Source: Bacteroidales bacterium (GTDB lineage: Bacteria > Bacteroidota > Bacteroidia > Bacteroidales > GCA-2711565). Taken from it: 64,000 nucleotides of DNA. Positions 18,689-28,156 of the stretch are shown one piece after another (position 1 is the stretch's first letter; the number at the start of each line of letters is the position of its first letter). Under the pieces are notes generated by a model. The model searched no databases and was not told where the DNA came from. It saw nothing but the letters and a program-made list of their open reading frames with translations. The position numbers and the translations under genes are program-made. The stretch spans positions 1 through 64,000 of the forward strand of contig JANQLW010000021.1 of NCBI GenBank assembly GCA_028280405.1. Direction: 5' to 3'.

Positions 18689-19711
18689 TTATAAGGCAGC
18701 ATCAAATTGCTTTAAGAATCTTTTATTATTTTCAAAGAATAGCCTGATATCATCAATTTGATATTTGAGCATTGTTATACGTTCAATACCCATGCCAAAT
18801 GCGAAACCGGTATATTCTTTACTGTTAATACCACAATTATCCAGTACGTTTGGATCTACCATACCACAACCTAAAATCTCTACCCATCCGGTATATTTAC
18901 AAATATTACATCCTTTTCCTCCGCAAATATTACATGAAATATCCATTTCTGCTGATGGCTCAGTGAATGGGAAATAAGATGGGCGCAAGCGTATTTTGGT
19001 ATGTTCGCCGAAAAGTTCTCTTGCAAAATAAAGTAGTGTTTGCTTTAAATCTGCAAAGGAAACATCTTTATCAACATATAATCCTTCTACCTGATGGAAA
19101 ATACAGTGGGCTCTGGCTGAAATAGCTTCATTTCTGAATACCCTGCCCGGAGAAATGGTTCTGATCGGTGGTTTAGAGTTTTCCATTACCCTAACCTGAA
19201 CTGAAGAAGTATGCGTTCTCAATGCAATATCAGGATTCTTTTCAATAAAGAATGTATCCTGCATATCGCGAGCCGGATGTTCTTGAGGAAAATTTAGCGC
19301 TGTAAAATTGTGAAAGTCATCTTCAATCTCAGGCCCTTCAGATACTGTGAATCCAATTCTGGAGAAAATATCAATGATTTGATTACGTACAATTGATAAT
19401 GGATGACGACTTCCTAATTTTTCAAAATCAATAGGAAGGCTTAAGTCCCCATTATCTGTATCGTCAGTAGTATTTTCTTCTATGTGCGACTGAATCTCAT
19501 TGAATTTAGTTTGAGCTGCATTTTTCAAATTATTTAAAGCTTGTCCCATCTCTTTTCGAAACTCTGGAGCAACATTCTTAAACTCTCCAAATAATGAAGG
19601 AATGATCCCTTTCTTACTTAAATATTTAAGACGATATTGTTCCAGTTCTTCTTTGCTATCTGTTGCAAATGCAGCAACTTCATTCAATAATGCTTCTATC
19701 TTTGCTTTCAT
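18689..19711 (-). CDS. pheS: Phenylalanyl-tRNA synthetase alpha subunit
   Basis: LRTHTSSVQVRVM, GRVFRNEAISARAHCIFHQVEGLYVD, GFAFGMGIERITMLKY. Confidence 0.97.
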   Translation of the reverse strand: MKAKIEALLNEVAAFATDSKEELEQYRLKYLSKKGIIPSLFGEFKNVAPEFRKEMGQALNNLKNAAQTKFNEIQSHIEENTTDDTDNGDLSLPIDFEKLGSRHPLSIVRNQIIDIFSRIGFTVSEGPEIEDDFHNFTALNFPQEHPARDMQDTFFIEKNPDIALRTHTSSVQVRVMENSKPPIRTISPGRVFRNEAISARAHCIFHQVEGLYVDKDVSFADLKQTLLYFARELFGEHTKIRLRPSYFPFTEPSAEMDISCNICGGKGCNICKYTGWVEILGCGMVDPNVLDNCGINSKEYTGFAFGMGIERITMLKYQIDDIRLFFENNKRFLKQFDAAL

Positions 19712-19716
19712 CTTTT

Positions 19717-20370
19717 TTAATCAATAATTCTAATTGACATTTTAACATCCTTAATCGGTGTGTTTCTCATTCTGCCTTTAGTAGTTGTTTCAACTGAAGC
19801 AATTCTATCTACAACATCAAGTCCTGAAATTATTTCTCCAAAAACGGTATAGTTCTGATCTAAATGAGGAGTTCCTCCAATTTTTCTATAAACTTTTCGA
19901 TGTTCTTCAGGAATATTTATCATTGCACGGTCTTCAAATTTTTCGATTTCCTCATCAGTTAAAGACCCTTTTCCCTGAACAATATAAAATTGGCAGTAAG
20001 AAGATTCTTTATTTGGATTTACATCATCTCCCATGCGGGCAGCTGCTAATACACCTTTTTTATGAAATAAATTAGGCCTGAATTCTGCTGGAATAGTATA
20101 AGCGGAATCTTTATATTCTCTGTCTCCTTGTCCGCCGCCTTGAATCATAAAACCTTCAATAACTCTGTGGAATGGAGATCCTTCAAACCAGCCATCTTTA
20201 ACCAGTTTAATGAAGTTGTCTCTGTGAAGAGGGGTTTCGTCATATAGCTTAAATACCATTTTGCCATAATCAGTTGAAATTTCAATTTTTGTAAATGGAT
20301 CTTTGTTTGAATTACAGGCAGAAATACCAATAATACAAATTGCAATGATAAAATAGAGAATTCTTTTCAT
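19717..20370 (-). CDS. Peptidylprolyl isomerase, cyclophilin type (lipoprotein)
   Basis: Start at MKRILYFIIAICIIGISAC; FHRVIEGFMIQGGGQGD, SSYCQFYIVQG. Confidence 0.92.
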   Translation of the reverse strand: MKRILYFIIAICIIGISACNSNKDPFTKIEISTDYGKMVFKLYDETPLHRDNFIKLVKDGWFEGSPFHRVIEGFMIQGGGQGDREYKDSAYTIPAEFRPNLFHKKGVLAAARMGDDVNPNKESSYCQFYIVQGKGSLTDEEIEKFEDRAMINIPEEHRKVYRKIGGTPHLDQNYTVFGEIISGLDVVDRIASVETTTKGRMRNTPIKDVKMSIRIID

Positions 20371-20438
20371 AGTGAACGATTTAATTGGCTGCAATATTAC
20401 TAAATATTAGAGAATTATCGAAGGATTTTCCAATTTAC

Positions 20439-21017
20439 TTACTCGGATTGGGCTTCACTATAACAACTTCTGCAAAGTGGTTCATAACTTTCCGTTTCAC
20501 CTAATACAACAAGATTTTCATCAGGAACAATACGATGTGAAAATTGGGCAAGGTTTCCGCACTTCATACAAATAGCATGAACTTTAGTGACATATTCAGC
20601 ACTGGCCATTAGTCCTGGCATAGGCCCGAAAGGAACTCCCCGGAAATCCATATCCAGCCCGGCAACGATAACTCTATGCCCTCGATTAGCAAGCTCATTG
20701 CATACACTTACCAATTCCATATCAAAAAACTGTGCTTCATCTATACCAACAACATCTGCATCTATATCATAAAGTAAAATTTGCCCTGCTGTTTGTACAG
20801 GTGTACATTTTACTTTGTTTTCGTCATGAGAAACAACATTTTCATCAGCATAACGGGTATCAACTTCAGGTTTAAAAATTTCTACTTTTTGCTTTGCAAT
20901 TCTGGCCCTGTTTAATCTGCGAATCAATTCCTCTGTTTTCCCAGAAAACATTGAACCACAGATTACTTCTATATAGCCTGATCTTCCTGCTGAATTATTG
21001 TTTTTCTCTAAAAACAT
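20439..21017 (-). CDS. tdk: Thymidine kinase
   Basis: [40 protein letters not shown]. Confidence 0.96.
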   Translation of the reverse strand: MFLEKNNNSAGRSGYIEVICGSMFSGKTEELIRRLNRARIAKQKVEIFKPEVDTRYADENVVSHDENKVKCTPVQTAGQILLYDIDADVVGIDEAQFFDMELVSVCNELANRGHRVIVAGLDMDFRGVPFGPMPGLMASAEYVTKVHAICMKCGNLAQFSHRIVPDENLVVLGETESYEPLCRSCYSEAQSE

Positions 21018-21079
21018 TAGTATACTCTAAATTTAAGATGTTGAAGTTATTTAATCTAGAATTAACCTGTGTTGTGATT

Positions 21080-21178
21080 AGCCAAGCCCTGACTTGGGAT
21101 ACGATTATTGGGCCAAAATTAATTACGGTTTTATCTTCCCTCTTTTAATGAACAAAATACAGAAGTCAGGGTTTGGCT
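21080..21178. repeat. Long-range inverted repeat, 16-bp arms
   Basis: AGCCAAGCCCTGACTT (21080-21095) / AAGTCAGGGTTTGGCT (21163-21178); single mismatch would be a G-U pair in RNA. Confidence 0.9.
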
Positions 21179-21298
21179 TCCAACTTTTAACAACTTCATT
21201 GATTTAATGAACAGCTAATTTAATATTTTTTCGCGCTTAATTTTTGAAAATTATCATTTGATTGAATAGAATATTAAATTTGCAGAAATTGTTTTTCT

Positions 21299-21982
21299 AT
21301 GTCAAAGCTATTCCTTGTCCCAACTCCTATTGGAAATCTTGAAGATATTACACTTCGGGCAATTAGAATATTAAAGGAAGTCGATTTAATTTTGGCAGAA
21401 GATACCAGAAAGACAGCTATATTATTAAAACATTTTGAAATTAAGAATAAACTGTTCTCCCATCATCAATTCAATGAACATAAAACTACAACTCAATTGG
21501 TAGAGCGAATAAAAAGTGGGGAAAGTATGGCATTGGTTACTGATGCGGGAACTCCTGCTATTTCTGATCCGGGCTTTTTGTTGGTGAGAGCATGTATTTC
21601 TAATGAAGTGGAAGTAGAATGTTTACCAGGACCAACAGCATTTGTCCCTGCCTTGGTCAATTCAGGCTTACCTTCTGATCATTTTGTATTTGAAGGTTTC
21701 TTGCCTGTGAAAAAAGGCCGTCAGACCAAGCTGAATGAATTAAAAGATCAAAAGTATACGATGATTTTTTATGAATCTCCACATCGGCTTTTAAAAACCT
21801 TAACTAATTTTTCAGAAATTTTCGGTGAAGAAAGAAATGCATGTGTAAATCGTGAAATTACAAAAATTCATGAAGAAAATATTCGGGGCTCATTAAAAGA
21901 AATAATTCAATATTTTAATAATAAGAATGTTAAAGGAGAAATTGTAATTATTGTTGAAGGCTCTGGTCAGAAAAATAAATAA
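21299..21982 (+). CDS. rsmI: 16S rRNA (cytidine(1402)-2'-O)-methyltransferase
   Basis: LFLVPTPIGNLEDITLRAI, ALVTDAGTPAISDPGFLLV, FYESPHRLLKTL. Confidence 0.96.
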   Translation: MSKLFLVPTPIGNLEDITLRAIRILKEVDLILAEDTRKTAILLKHFEIKNKLFSHHQFNEHKTTTQLVERIKSGESMALVTDAGTPAISDPGFLLVRACISNEVEVECLPGPTAFVPALVNSGLPSDHFVFEGFLPVKKGRQTKLNELKDQKYTMIFYESPHRLLKTLTNFSEIFGEERNACVNREITKIHEENIRGSLKEIIQYFNNKNVKGEIVIIVEGSGQKNK

Positions 21983-22090
21983 AAAATTGTCCGAAAACTG
22001 TACGATCCTGTACGAACACTTTTAAAAAGCGAACACTTTTTCTTAAAAAAATAAAAATAATTGTTCTTTAAAATCAATGATTTACAATTT

Positions 22091-22108
22091 TTGGCACGGT
22101 ATGTGTAT
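22091..22108 (+). promoter_or_regulatory. Sigma-54 (-24/-12)-like promoter TTGGCACGGTATGTGTAT
   Basis: TTGGCACG with GG, 10 nt, then GT (consensus GC) at the -12 position. Confidence 0.6.
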
Positions 22109-22116
22109 AATAATAA

Positions 22117-22317
22117 GCAACGTTAGCAAAAAAATGAAGCAAGTCAAAGAAACCTTAGGGTAATATTATTGAAGAAAGAAATTCTACGATTTGATTCATT
22201 TTAAATTGTAAAGATTCTCACAAAATTTTAGAGCGGTTTTGTGATTCATAAATTTTATGTTAGTTAAATATTTGGTGTTAAAAAAGTCCTCCTAGCCAAG
22301 GAGGACTTTTTGTTTTT
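22117..22317 (+). ncRNA. Candidate sigma-54-dependent small RNA / micro-ORF transcript
   Basis: Unit between the sigma-54-like promoter and a strong terminator; internal hairpin TCACAAAA/TTTTGTGA (22218-22244); micro-ORF MKQVKETLG* at 22134-22163. Confidence 0.45.
22281..22317 (+). terminator. Rho-independent terminator
   Basis: AAAAAGTCCTCCT AGCCA AGGAGGACTTTTT (13-bp perfect stem) then TGTTTTT. Confidence 0.88.
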
Positions 22318-22345
22318 ATGCATATCTTAGATCATATTTTAAAAT

Positions 22346-22768
22346 ATGATGTACCAGTATCCCTATCCAAGACCATCCGTAACTGTTGATATTATTGTTT
22401 TTGACCGGAAAAAAGAAAATGTACTCCTGATCGAGCGGAAAAATGAACCTTTTAAAAATTCCTGGGCTTTGCCTGGAGGATTTGTAGATAAGGATGAAGC
22501 TTTGGATAAAGCTGCTTATCGTGAGCTTGAGGAAGAAACGGGAATTAGAAGTATCAACTTAAAACAGTTTTATACTTTTGGAAATCCGGGAAGGGATCCA
22601 CGGGGGCATACCGTTTCAATTGTATACTGGGGAATTATACAGAATATAAAACAGGTGAGAGCCGGAGATGATGCCCTAAATACGAAATGGTTTTCTATAA
22701 CAGTATTACCCAAACTTGCCTTTGATCATCTTGATATTTTAAACATTGCTATTGAGGAACTTATTTAG
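22346..22768 (+). CDS. NUDIX hydrolase
   Basis: Nudix box GGFVDKDEALDKAAYRELEEETGI. Confidence 0.95.
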   Translation: MMYQYPYPRPSVTVDIIVFDRKKENVLLIERKNEPFKNSWALPGGFVDKDEALDKAAYRELEEETGIRSINLKQFYTFGNPGRDPRGHTVSIVYWGIIQNIKQVRAGDDALNTKWFSITVLPKLAFDHLDILNIAIEELI

Positions 22769-22852
22769 CCACTTTTTATATTTTCTTGTACTACTTTATA
22801 TTGGATTTTGCCAGAATAATACTTATTTTTAATCTTTCTAAATAAAATTATT

Positions 22853-23407
22853 ATGGCAGCAATACCTACTATACAAATACCTCTGGGCTTCAAAGCACCG
22901 GAGTTTAATTTATTAGAGCCTTCTACGGGGAAACATAAAACCTTATCAGCATTAAAATCAGATAAAGCTACTGTAATTATGTTTATTTGTAATCATTGTC
23001 CTTTTGTTAAACATGTGCTGGATGAGTTAATTCGATTGTCAAATGATTATATCCCAAAAGGAGTGTCTGTAATAGGGATTAATTCGAATGATGTTATCAA
23101 TTATCCTGATGATAGTCCTGAAAATATGAAGAGGCTCGTAGATGAAATGAATATCCCTTTTACTTATCTGTTTGATGAAACCCAACAGGTAGCAAAAGAT
23201 TACAGTGCAGCTTGTACTCCTGATTTCAATATTTTTGATAAGGAAATGAAATGTGTATATCGTGGCCAACTGGATTCTTCACGCCCTGGTAATGATATTC
23301 CCGTTACCGGTGAGGATATACGAGCAGCATTAGATGCATTATTAAATAATGGCAAGGTTAACGAAGAGCAAAAACCAAGTATCGGCTGTAATATTAAGTG
23401 GAAATAG
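22853..23407 (+). CDS. Thioredoxin-like / AhpC-TSA family protein
   Basis: KAPEFNLLEPSTGKHKTLSALKSDKATVIMFICNHCPFVKH. Confidence 0.88.
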   Translation: MAAIPTIQIPLGFKAPEFNLLEPSTGKHKTLSALKSDKATVIMFICNHCPFVKHVLDELIRLSNDYIPKGVSVIGINSNDVINYPDDSPENMKRLVDEMNIPFTYLFDETQQVAKDYSAACTPDFNIFDKEMKCVYRGQLDSSRPGNDIPVTGEDIRAALDALLNNGKVNEEQKPSIGCNIKWK

Positions 23408-23450
23408 ATCGCTATTTAGGAAAAAATCCTAAAGTGTTTTGTCTGAAACC

Positions 23451-23506
23451 GCCCTTTATAGCCTGTGTGGTAATTTTTTTCATTTTTCACACAGCCTCTT
23501 TAGGGC
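23451..23506. terminator. Probable bidirectional terminator between convergent genes
   Basis: GCCCTTTATAGCCTGTGTG (23451-23469) / CACACAGCCTCTTTAGGGC (23488-23506), small internal mismatch loop. Confidence 0.65.
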
Positions 23507-23517
23507 GTTGCTAAATA

Positions 23518-24492
23518 TTATTTTTGGCGTTCTGTAGTATATTCTATTAAATCAATCATAGATGATTTAAAGTCTGAATCAGGATATTCACTAATAAACT
23601 GAATAGCCTTATTTCTGTATTCAATCATTTTTTTTGCGGCATAGTCTAATCCGCCGCAATCCTTTACCTTTTGAATGACTTCAGAAACTTTCTTTGGATT
23701 CGTATTCTTATTCTTTATAATATAGATCAATTTTCTTCTCTCAATCCAATCAGATTTTTGTAAAAGATAGATCAGAGGAAGCGTCATTTTCCTCTCCTTA
23801 ATATCAATGGCTGTGGGCTTGTCTTTACTCAAGTTTTGCTCGTAATCAAATAAATCATCTTTAATTTGAAAAGCAACTCCAATATTTTCGCCCATTTCCC
23901 TGAAACGTTCGATGGTATCTTCATCTGCTCCTACTGAAGCTGCTCCGGTAGCACAGCATGATGCAATTAAAGAGGCTGTCTTCTTTCTAATAATTTCAAA
24001 GTACACATCTTCTCTTATGTCTAATTTCCGGGCTTTCTCAATTTGCAATAGCTCACCTTCACTCATTTGTTCTACGGCTCCTGAAACAATCTTCAGCAAA
24101 TCATGATCCTCATTTTTAATGGCAATGAGTAAACCTCTTGATAATAAATAATCTCCCACCAGCACAGCGATCTTATTTTTCCAAAGTGCATTTAATGAAA
24201 AGAAGCCTCTTCTTTTATAGGATTCATCCACTACATCATCATGCACCAAGGTAGCTGTATGTAATAATTCTATCAGTGAAGCAGCACGGTAAGATCTTTT
24301 CGTTACTCCGCCGCAAATACCTGCAGAGAGAAACACATAAAGAGGTCGCATTTGCTTTCCTTTACTTTTAATAATGTACCGGGTGATTTTATCAAGTAAT
24401 GGAACCCTACTCTTCATCTGGTCTTTGAAGATTTTATCGAACGTTTTCAAATCCTCTTTAAACGGGGCTTTTATTTTATCAAGTTTGGACAT
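23518..24492 (-). CDS. Polyprenyl synthetase family protein
   Basis: LIELLHTATLVHDDVVDESYKRRG, FQIKDDLFDYE. Confidence 0.95.
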   Translation of the reverse strand: MSKLDKIKAPFKEDLKTFDKIFKDQMKSRVPLLDKITRYIIKSKGKQMRPLYVFLSAGICGGVTKRSYRAASLIELLHTATLVHDDVVDESYKRRGFFSLNALWKNKIAVLVGDYLLSRGLLIAIKNEDHDLLKIVSGAVEQMSEGELLQIEKARKLDIREDVYFEIIRKKTASLIASCCATGAASVGADEDTIERFREMGENIGVAFQIKDDLFDYEQNLSKDKPTAIDIKERKMTLPLIYLLQKSDWIERRKLIYIIKNKNTNPKKVSEVIQKVKDCGGLDYAAKKMIEYRNKAIQFISEYPDSDFKSSMIDLIEYTTERQK

Positions 24493-24621
24493 ATTCAGCG
24501 CTTCAAATTTAACATAAATCCAGAATAATAGTATGCTTTTAACACTTATTTAAGAGAAAAGAAAAAAGTATGAATCTGTAATTTCATTTGGAATTAGCTT
24601 AATTTTGCAAAAAAAGTATTT

Positions 24622-25398
24622 ATGTCAGGGTTTTTATTTAGCGATATTATTTTTGGGCCGGTAAAAAGCAGAAGGCTGGGAGTTTCTTTAGGGATCAATT
24701 TATTACCTACCGAACAAAAGTTTTGTTCTTTCAATTGTATTTATTGTGAATGTGGCTGGAATCCTGAAAATATTAAAAAGGATATTAAACTTCCGGGCCG
24801 TCAGGAAATTTATGAATTACTTGAAAAAAAATTAATAGAGCTAAAAAACATTAACCTGATTCCGGATGCTTTTACTTTTGCCGGAAATGGAGAACCAACA
24901 ATACACCCTGAATTTGATCTTATTGTGAAGGATACCATTGCTTTGCGCAACAAATATTTCCCTGATGCGAAAACAACAGTCCTTTCCAATGCCAGTATGA
25001 TCCATAAGGATAAAACATTTGAAGCTTTAAAGCTGGTTGATAAAAATATATTAAAACTGGATACAGGATCCCAGGAACAATTTGAACGTATTTGTCAGGC
25101 ACATGCAAAAATGCAGATCGAAGATTTAGTAGATTATCTTTGTAAATTTCATGGAGAGCTAATTATCCAAACATTATTTTTAAGAGGAGAATATAATGGG
25201 TACATTATTGATAATACTACCGATTATGAAGTAGGTTTATGGCTGGAACATTTAAAAAAGATAACTCCTAAATCAGTAATGATTTATTCGATTGACAGAA
25301 GTACCCCGGCTAAAAACCTTGAAAAAATTTCCCGGGAAGAATTAAATAAGATTGCTGATAAGGTACATAAGATAGGATTGAAAACGGAAGTATACTAA
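24622..25398 (+). CDS. Radical SAM protein
   Basis: CSFNCIYCECGW cluster motif (CX3CX2C), FAGNGEPTIHPEF. Confidence 0.9.
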   Translation: MSGFLFSDIIFGPVKSRRLGVSLGINLLPTEQKFCSFNCIYCECGWNPENIKKDIKLPGRQEIYELLEKKLIELKNINLIPDAFTFAGNGEPTIHPEFDLIVKDTIALRNKYFPDAKTTVLSNASMIHKDKTFEALKLVDKNILKLDTGSQEQFERICQAHAKMQIEDLVDYLCKFHGELIIQTLFLRGEYNGYIIDNTTDYEVGLWLEHLKKITPKSVMIYSIDRSTPAKNLEKISREELNKIADKVHKIGLKTEVY

Positions 25399-25796
25399 TG
25401 CATAGATATCCGGTTAAAATATTACTTGCCTTTGGAGAAACCATTAGTGGTAATAAGGAAATATTGGACTGGCTTTTAAATAACGGATATCCCGAAATTG
25501 CTGCATTAACTTCTGCCATTAGAGGAAGTGATGATGCTGTGCAGTGGCTATTGGATAATAAATTCCCTCATCTTGCGGCTCTGGATGGTGCGATTGCCGA
25601 AAGTAAAAAAGCATATCAATGGCTTGAACAACATAATTATAAATTTTTAATAGTATTTGCTGATGCATGTAATGGGCATAAGGCAGCAATTGATTGGTTT
25701 CATAAAAATGATCTTGAAATTTTTATTAGACTGGCTCAAAAAATCAAAAAATTTAAAGATGGGATGACCTTTGATTATCATAAGATTCATTTTTAA
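25398..25796 (+). CDS. Small repeat-containing protein, translationally coupled to the radical SAM gene
   Basis: 132 aa with repeated xxWLxxNxxPxxAAL units; TAATG overlap with upstream stop. Confidence 0.7.
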   Translation: MHRYPVKILLAFGETISGNKEILDWLLNNGYPEIAALTSAIRGSDDAVQWLLDNKFPHLAALDGAIAESKKAYQWLEQHNYKFLIVFADACNGHKAAIDWFHKNDLEIFIRLAQKIKKFKDGMTFDYHKIHF

Positions 25797-25952
25797 GCTT
25801 AAATTTAACGAAAAAGTAAACTTCATTTTTCATGCGGTATTTTGCATATTCCATATATCTGTTGTAGCTTATAACTCACATAAACGACATTTTAGAAAAG
25901 GAACGCTTCTTTATTTTTATAAGAATAGCTTCTCTTTCAAAACACTCAAGTA

Positions 25953-26564
25953 TTACAGGAATTGAGATATAACAGTCTTGAAATAATCTTGCGTAGGTGT
26001 ATCATAATTTTTAATAGGAGAAAATACTAAACTTGCTTTTAAGGTGGAATCTGTTATAAAAAGATAAGGTAAGTTCAAAGAATCTACTGGCATTTTTAAT
26101 GCACCAACAGGTAAATTGTAGACTTTACAATTTAGCTTTGATATTCGAATAAAATTATAGAACTCTCTAAAATTATCATAAGATACCAGAACAATTATTT
26201 TTTCTTTCCCTACCTTTTCAATGAACTTTTTAATATGTTGCAAACAAATATTGACACAGGGTTCGCAATTTAACTCTGTGGTTACAAGCACTAACTTTTT
26301 GTCTATATTAATTGCTTTTGAGAGTGAAGTTTTGCTATGGTCAGAATCCTCTAATAAAACATCTGGTAATTTATTATCAAACGATTTATAACAATATTTC
26401 ATACTATAATTTATAGCAAGCAATTTTGAATAAATCATCTTATTTTCCTGTTTTCCTCTTAAATAGTTGGTTTTGTATTTCCTGTTGGCAAAAAATAAAA
26501 TTGCAATTAATAAAACAAATGATAAACAAAGGATGACATAAACAACATTACTTTTATTAAACAT
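25953..26564 (-). CDS. Membrane-anchored thioredoxin-like protein
   Basis: N-terminal TM helix, LVTTELNCEPCVNICLQHIKKF (CxxC), downstream of 6-bladed propeller gene. Confidence 0.6.
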   Translation of the reverse strand: MFNKSNVVYVILCLSFVLLIAILFFANRKYKTNYLRGKQENKMIYSKLLAINYSMKYCYKSFDNKLPDVLLEDSDHSKTSLSKAINIDKKLVLVTTELNCEPCVNICLQHIKKFIEKVGKEKIIVLVSYDNFREFYNFIRISKLNCKVYNLPVGALKMPVDSLNLPYLFITDSTLKASLVFSPIKNYDTPTQDYFKTVISQFL

Positions 26565-26568
26565 AATC

Positions 26569-27792
26569 CTATTGTTCTTTTAGTTTAACAAACATAAGAA
26601 TTGGGTTATCCATATCTTTCATAACACTTGTCATTTTAATTAACTCTTTCATTTTACCTGTTTTTAATTTTTCAAAGTTATTATGATTTTCATCTAAATT
26701 TTCCAAGTGCTCTAACAAATCATATGGATAAATTAAAGTAACTAGTTCACCATGTTCACTAATTCCTATTGGCTTTCCGAACAATCCATAATCAAGATCA
26801 TTAAACACATTCTGTGTCTGAATAATATGTTTGGTGCTCTTATTATAAATGACAGTAAAAAATTTACCCTTACTCCGGTATTGAAAAATAAAAATATTTT
26901 CATTCTCTAAAACATTTTGGATATAACTAGAATATTTACTTCCAATTTCTCTAATAGTTTTAAGAATAAACATTGGACCTTTCGATGTTGACTTTTTCAA
27001 TGAGTTATAATATTTTGCAGGAATCTTCAGTTTACCAAAATCAATTAAATACTTTTTTCTTACTTCTGTTTCTGTTACATAATAAATAGTATCACAAAAA
27101 CTTATAGCCATATTAAAACCATCTTTATATTTAACCATCATATTAAAAGAACTAAATGGTATATTTTTTACTTCTTTTCTAATAGGAAGTCTGCTATCAA
27201 CTGTTTTTAATCTTTTATTTAAAATTGATATATTATCATGTGGAGAGGAGATTGATGTATTATTATAAAAAAATACATATTCACCATTATCAAATTTACC
27301 AAAATATTTTGCTGAAAAAGGATATTTAGAATTAGAAACTAACAGCCCATTATAATCCACTATAAGTAATTTTCTATTTCCAGGATCAAGTATTTCAATC
27401 GTACTATTTTTTTCGTCAATTAAAAAGTCTGTAATAACTACATGTTCTTCAGGCCCCTTCCCTACCTTATCATTTTGAAAAACAAATTTACCATCACTGC
27501 TAAATATGAATAAACTATTAGTTTTAGTATCATTTATAAATATTTTATTATCTGCAAATACTATCTTTTTAATTTCTGAAACTAAATGGTTTGATTTAGT
27601 TTCTAATGGCATATATTTTATTTCAGAAGCTATAGTGCTCAAATGCAAAGTATCTGTTGCTGATTCAGGAATTTTAATTTCTTCATAAGAACACTTAGTT
27701 GAAGCATCTTTTACTTTACTGGTTGAGTCAGTACATCCTAATAGGCAAAGAAAAAGCAAAGAAATAACTGATAATTCTGAGATAGTTTTCAT
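26569..27792 (-). CDS. 6-bladed beta-propeller lipoprotein
   Basis: Lipobox LLFLCLLGCTD; SEIKYMPLETKSNHLVSEIKKIVFADNKIFINDTKTNSLFIFSSDGKFV. Confidence 0.85.
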   Translation of the reverse strand: MKTISELSVISLLFLCLLGCTDSTSKVKDASTKCSYEEIKIPESATDTLHLSTIASEIKYMPLETKSNHLVSEIKKIVFADNKIFINDTKTNSLFIFSSDGKFVFQNDKVGKGPEEHVVITDFLIDEKNSTIEILDPGNRKLLIVDYNGLLVSNSKYPFSAKYFGKFDNGEYVFFYNNTSISSPHDNISILNKRLKTVDSRLPIRKEVKNIPFSSFNMMVKYKDGFNMAISFCDTIYYVTETEVRKKYLIDFGKLKIPAKYYNSLKKSTSKGPMFILKTIREIGSKYSSYIQNVLENENIFIFQYRSKGKFFTVIYNKSTKHIIQTQNVFNDLDYGLFGKPIGISEHGELVTLIYPYDLLEHLENLDENHNNFEKLKTGKMKELIKMTSVMKDMDNPILMFVKLKEQ

Positions 27793-27829
27793 AATTTTAA
27801 TTTTATTAATTATAATAGATACACATAGA

Positions 27830-27858
27830 AAAGGTTGTTAAGTTATTTAACAACCTTT
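27830..27858 (-). terminator. Hairpin terminator/attenuator upstream of the propeller gene
   Basis: AAAGGTTGTTAA / TTAACAACCTTT perfect 12-bp arms; minus strand continues TTTTCT. Confidence 0.6.
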
Positions 27859-27879
27859 CAATATTGAGTTTAAGGATTT

Positions 27880-28011
27880 CTAAAATCCTCCTGGACAAAG
27901 TTCCTGATACTCTGGATAGCAATAATGTTCATGTATTGGATAAACACAACGTGCGACTTCATACCCTAAACTAGGACAGTAAATATAGTCTATAAAATTA
28001 TACTTTTCTGC
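27880..28011 (-). pseudogene. Remnant of a small Cys-rich peptide gene (possibly NVEALA-like)
   Basis: Open frame AEKYNFIDYIYCPSLGYEVARCVYPIHEHYCYPEYQELCPGGF* preceded by in-frame TAA and lacking ATG; 4 Cys; lies just upstream of the propeller gene. Confidence 0.4.
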
Positions 28012-28096
28012 TTATTCAATTAGAACAATATTATTCTTTAACCTATAACACAAAAATTATCTAAAGGGGTGAACCAATATTAAAATTATTTGTTAA

Positions 28097-28130
28097 TTAA
28101 AAAGGGATCCGAACTTCTTCAGACCCCTTG
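28097..28130 (-). terminator. Likely nrdJ terminator
   Basis: Minus-strand AAGGGGTC...GATCCCTTTTT hairpin plus T-run, just after nrdJ. Confidence 0.6.
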
Positions 28131-28156
28131 TCAAAATTGAATTATTAAGAATTAGT

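Noticed and set aside
25771-25965. 64-aa plus ORF between the repeat protein and the thioredoxin-like gene
   Set aside because: Convergent intergenic, overlaps the upstream gene end and lacks a plausible start context
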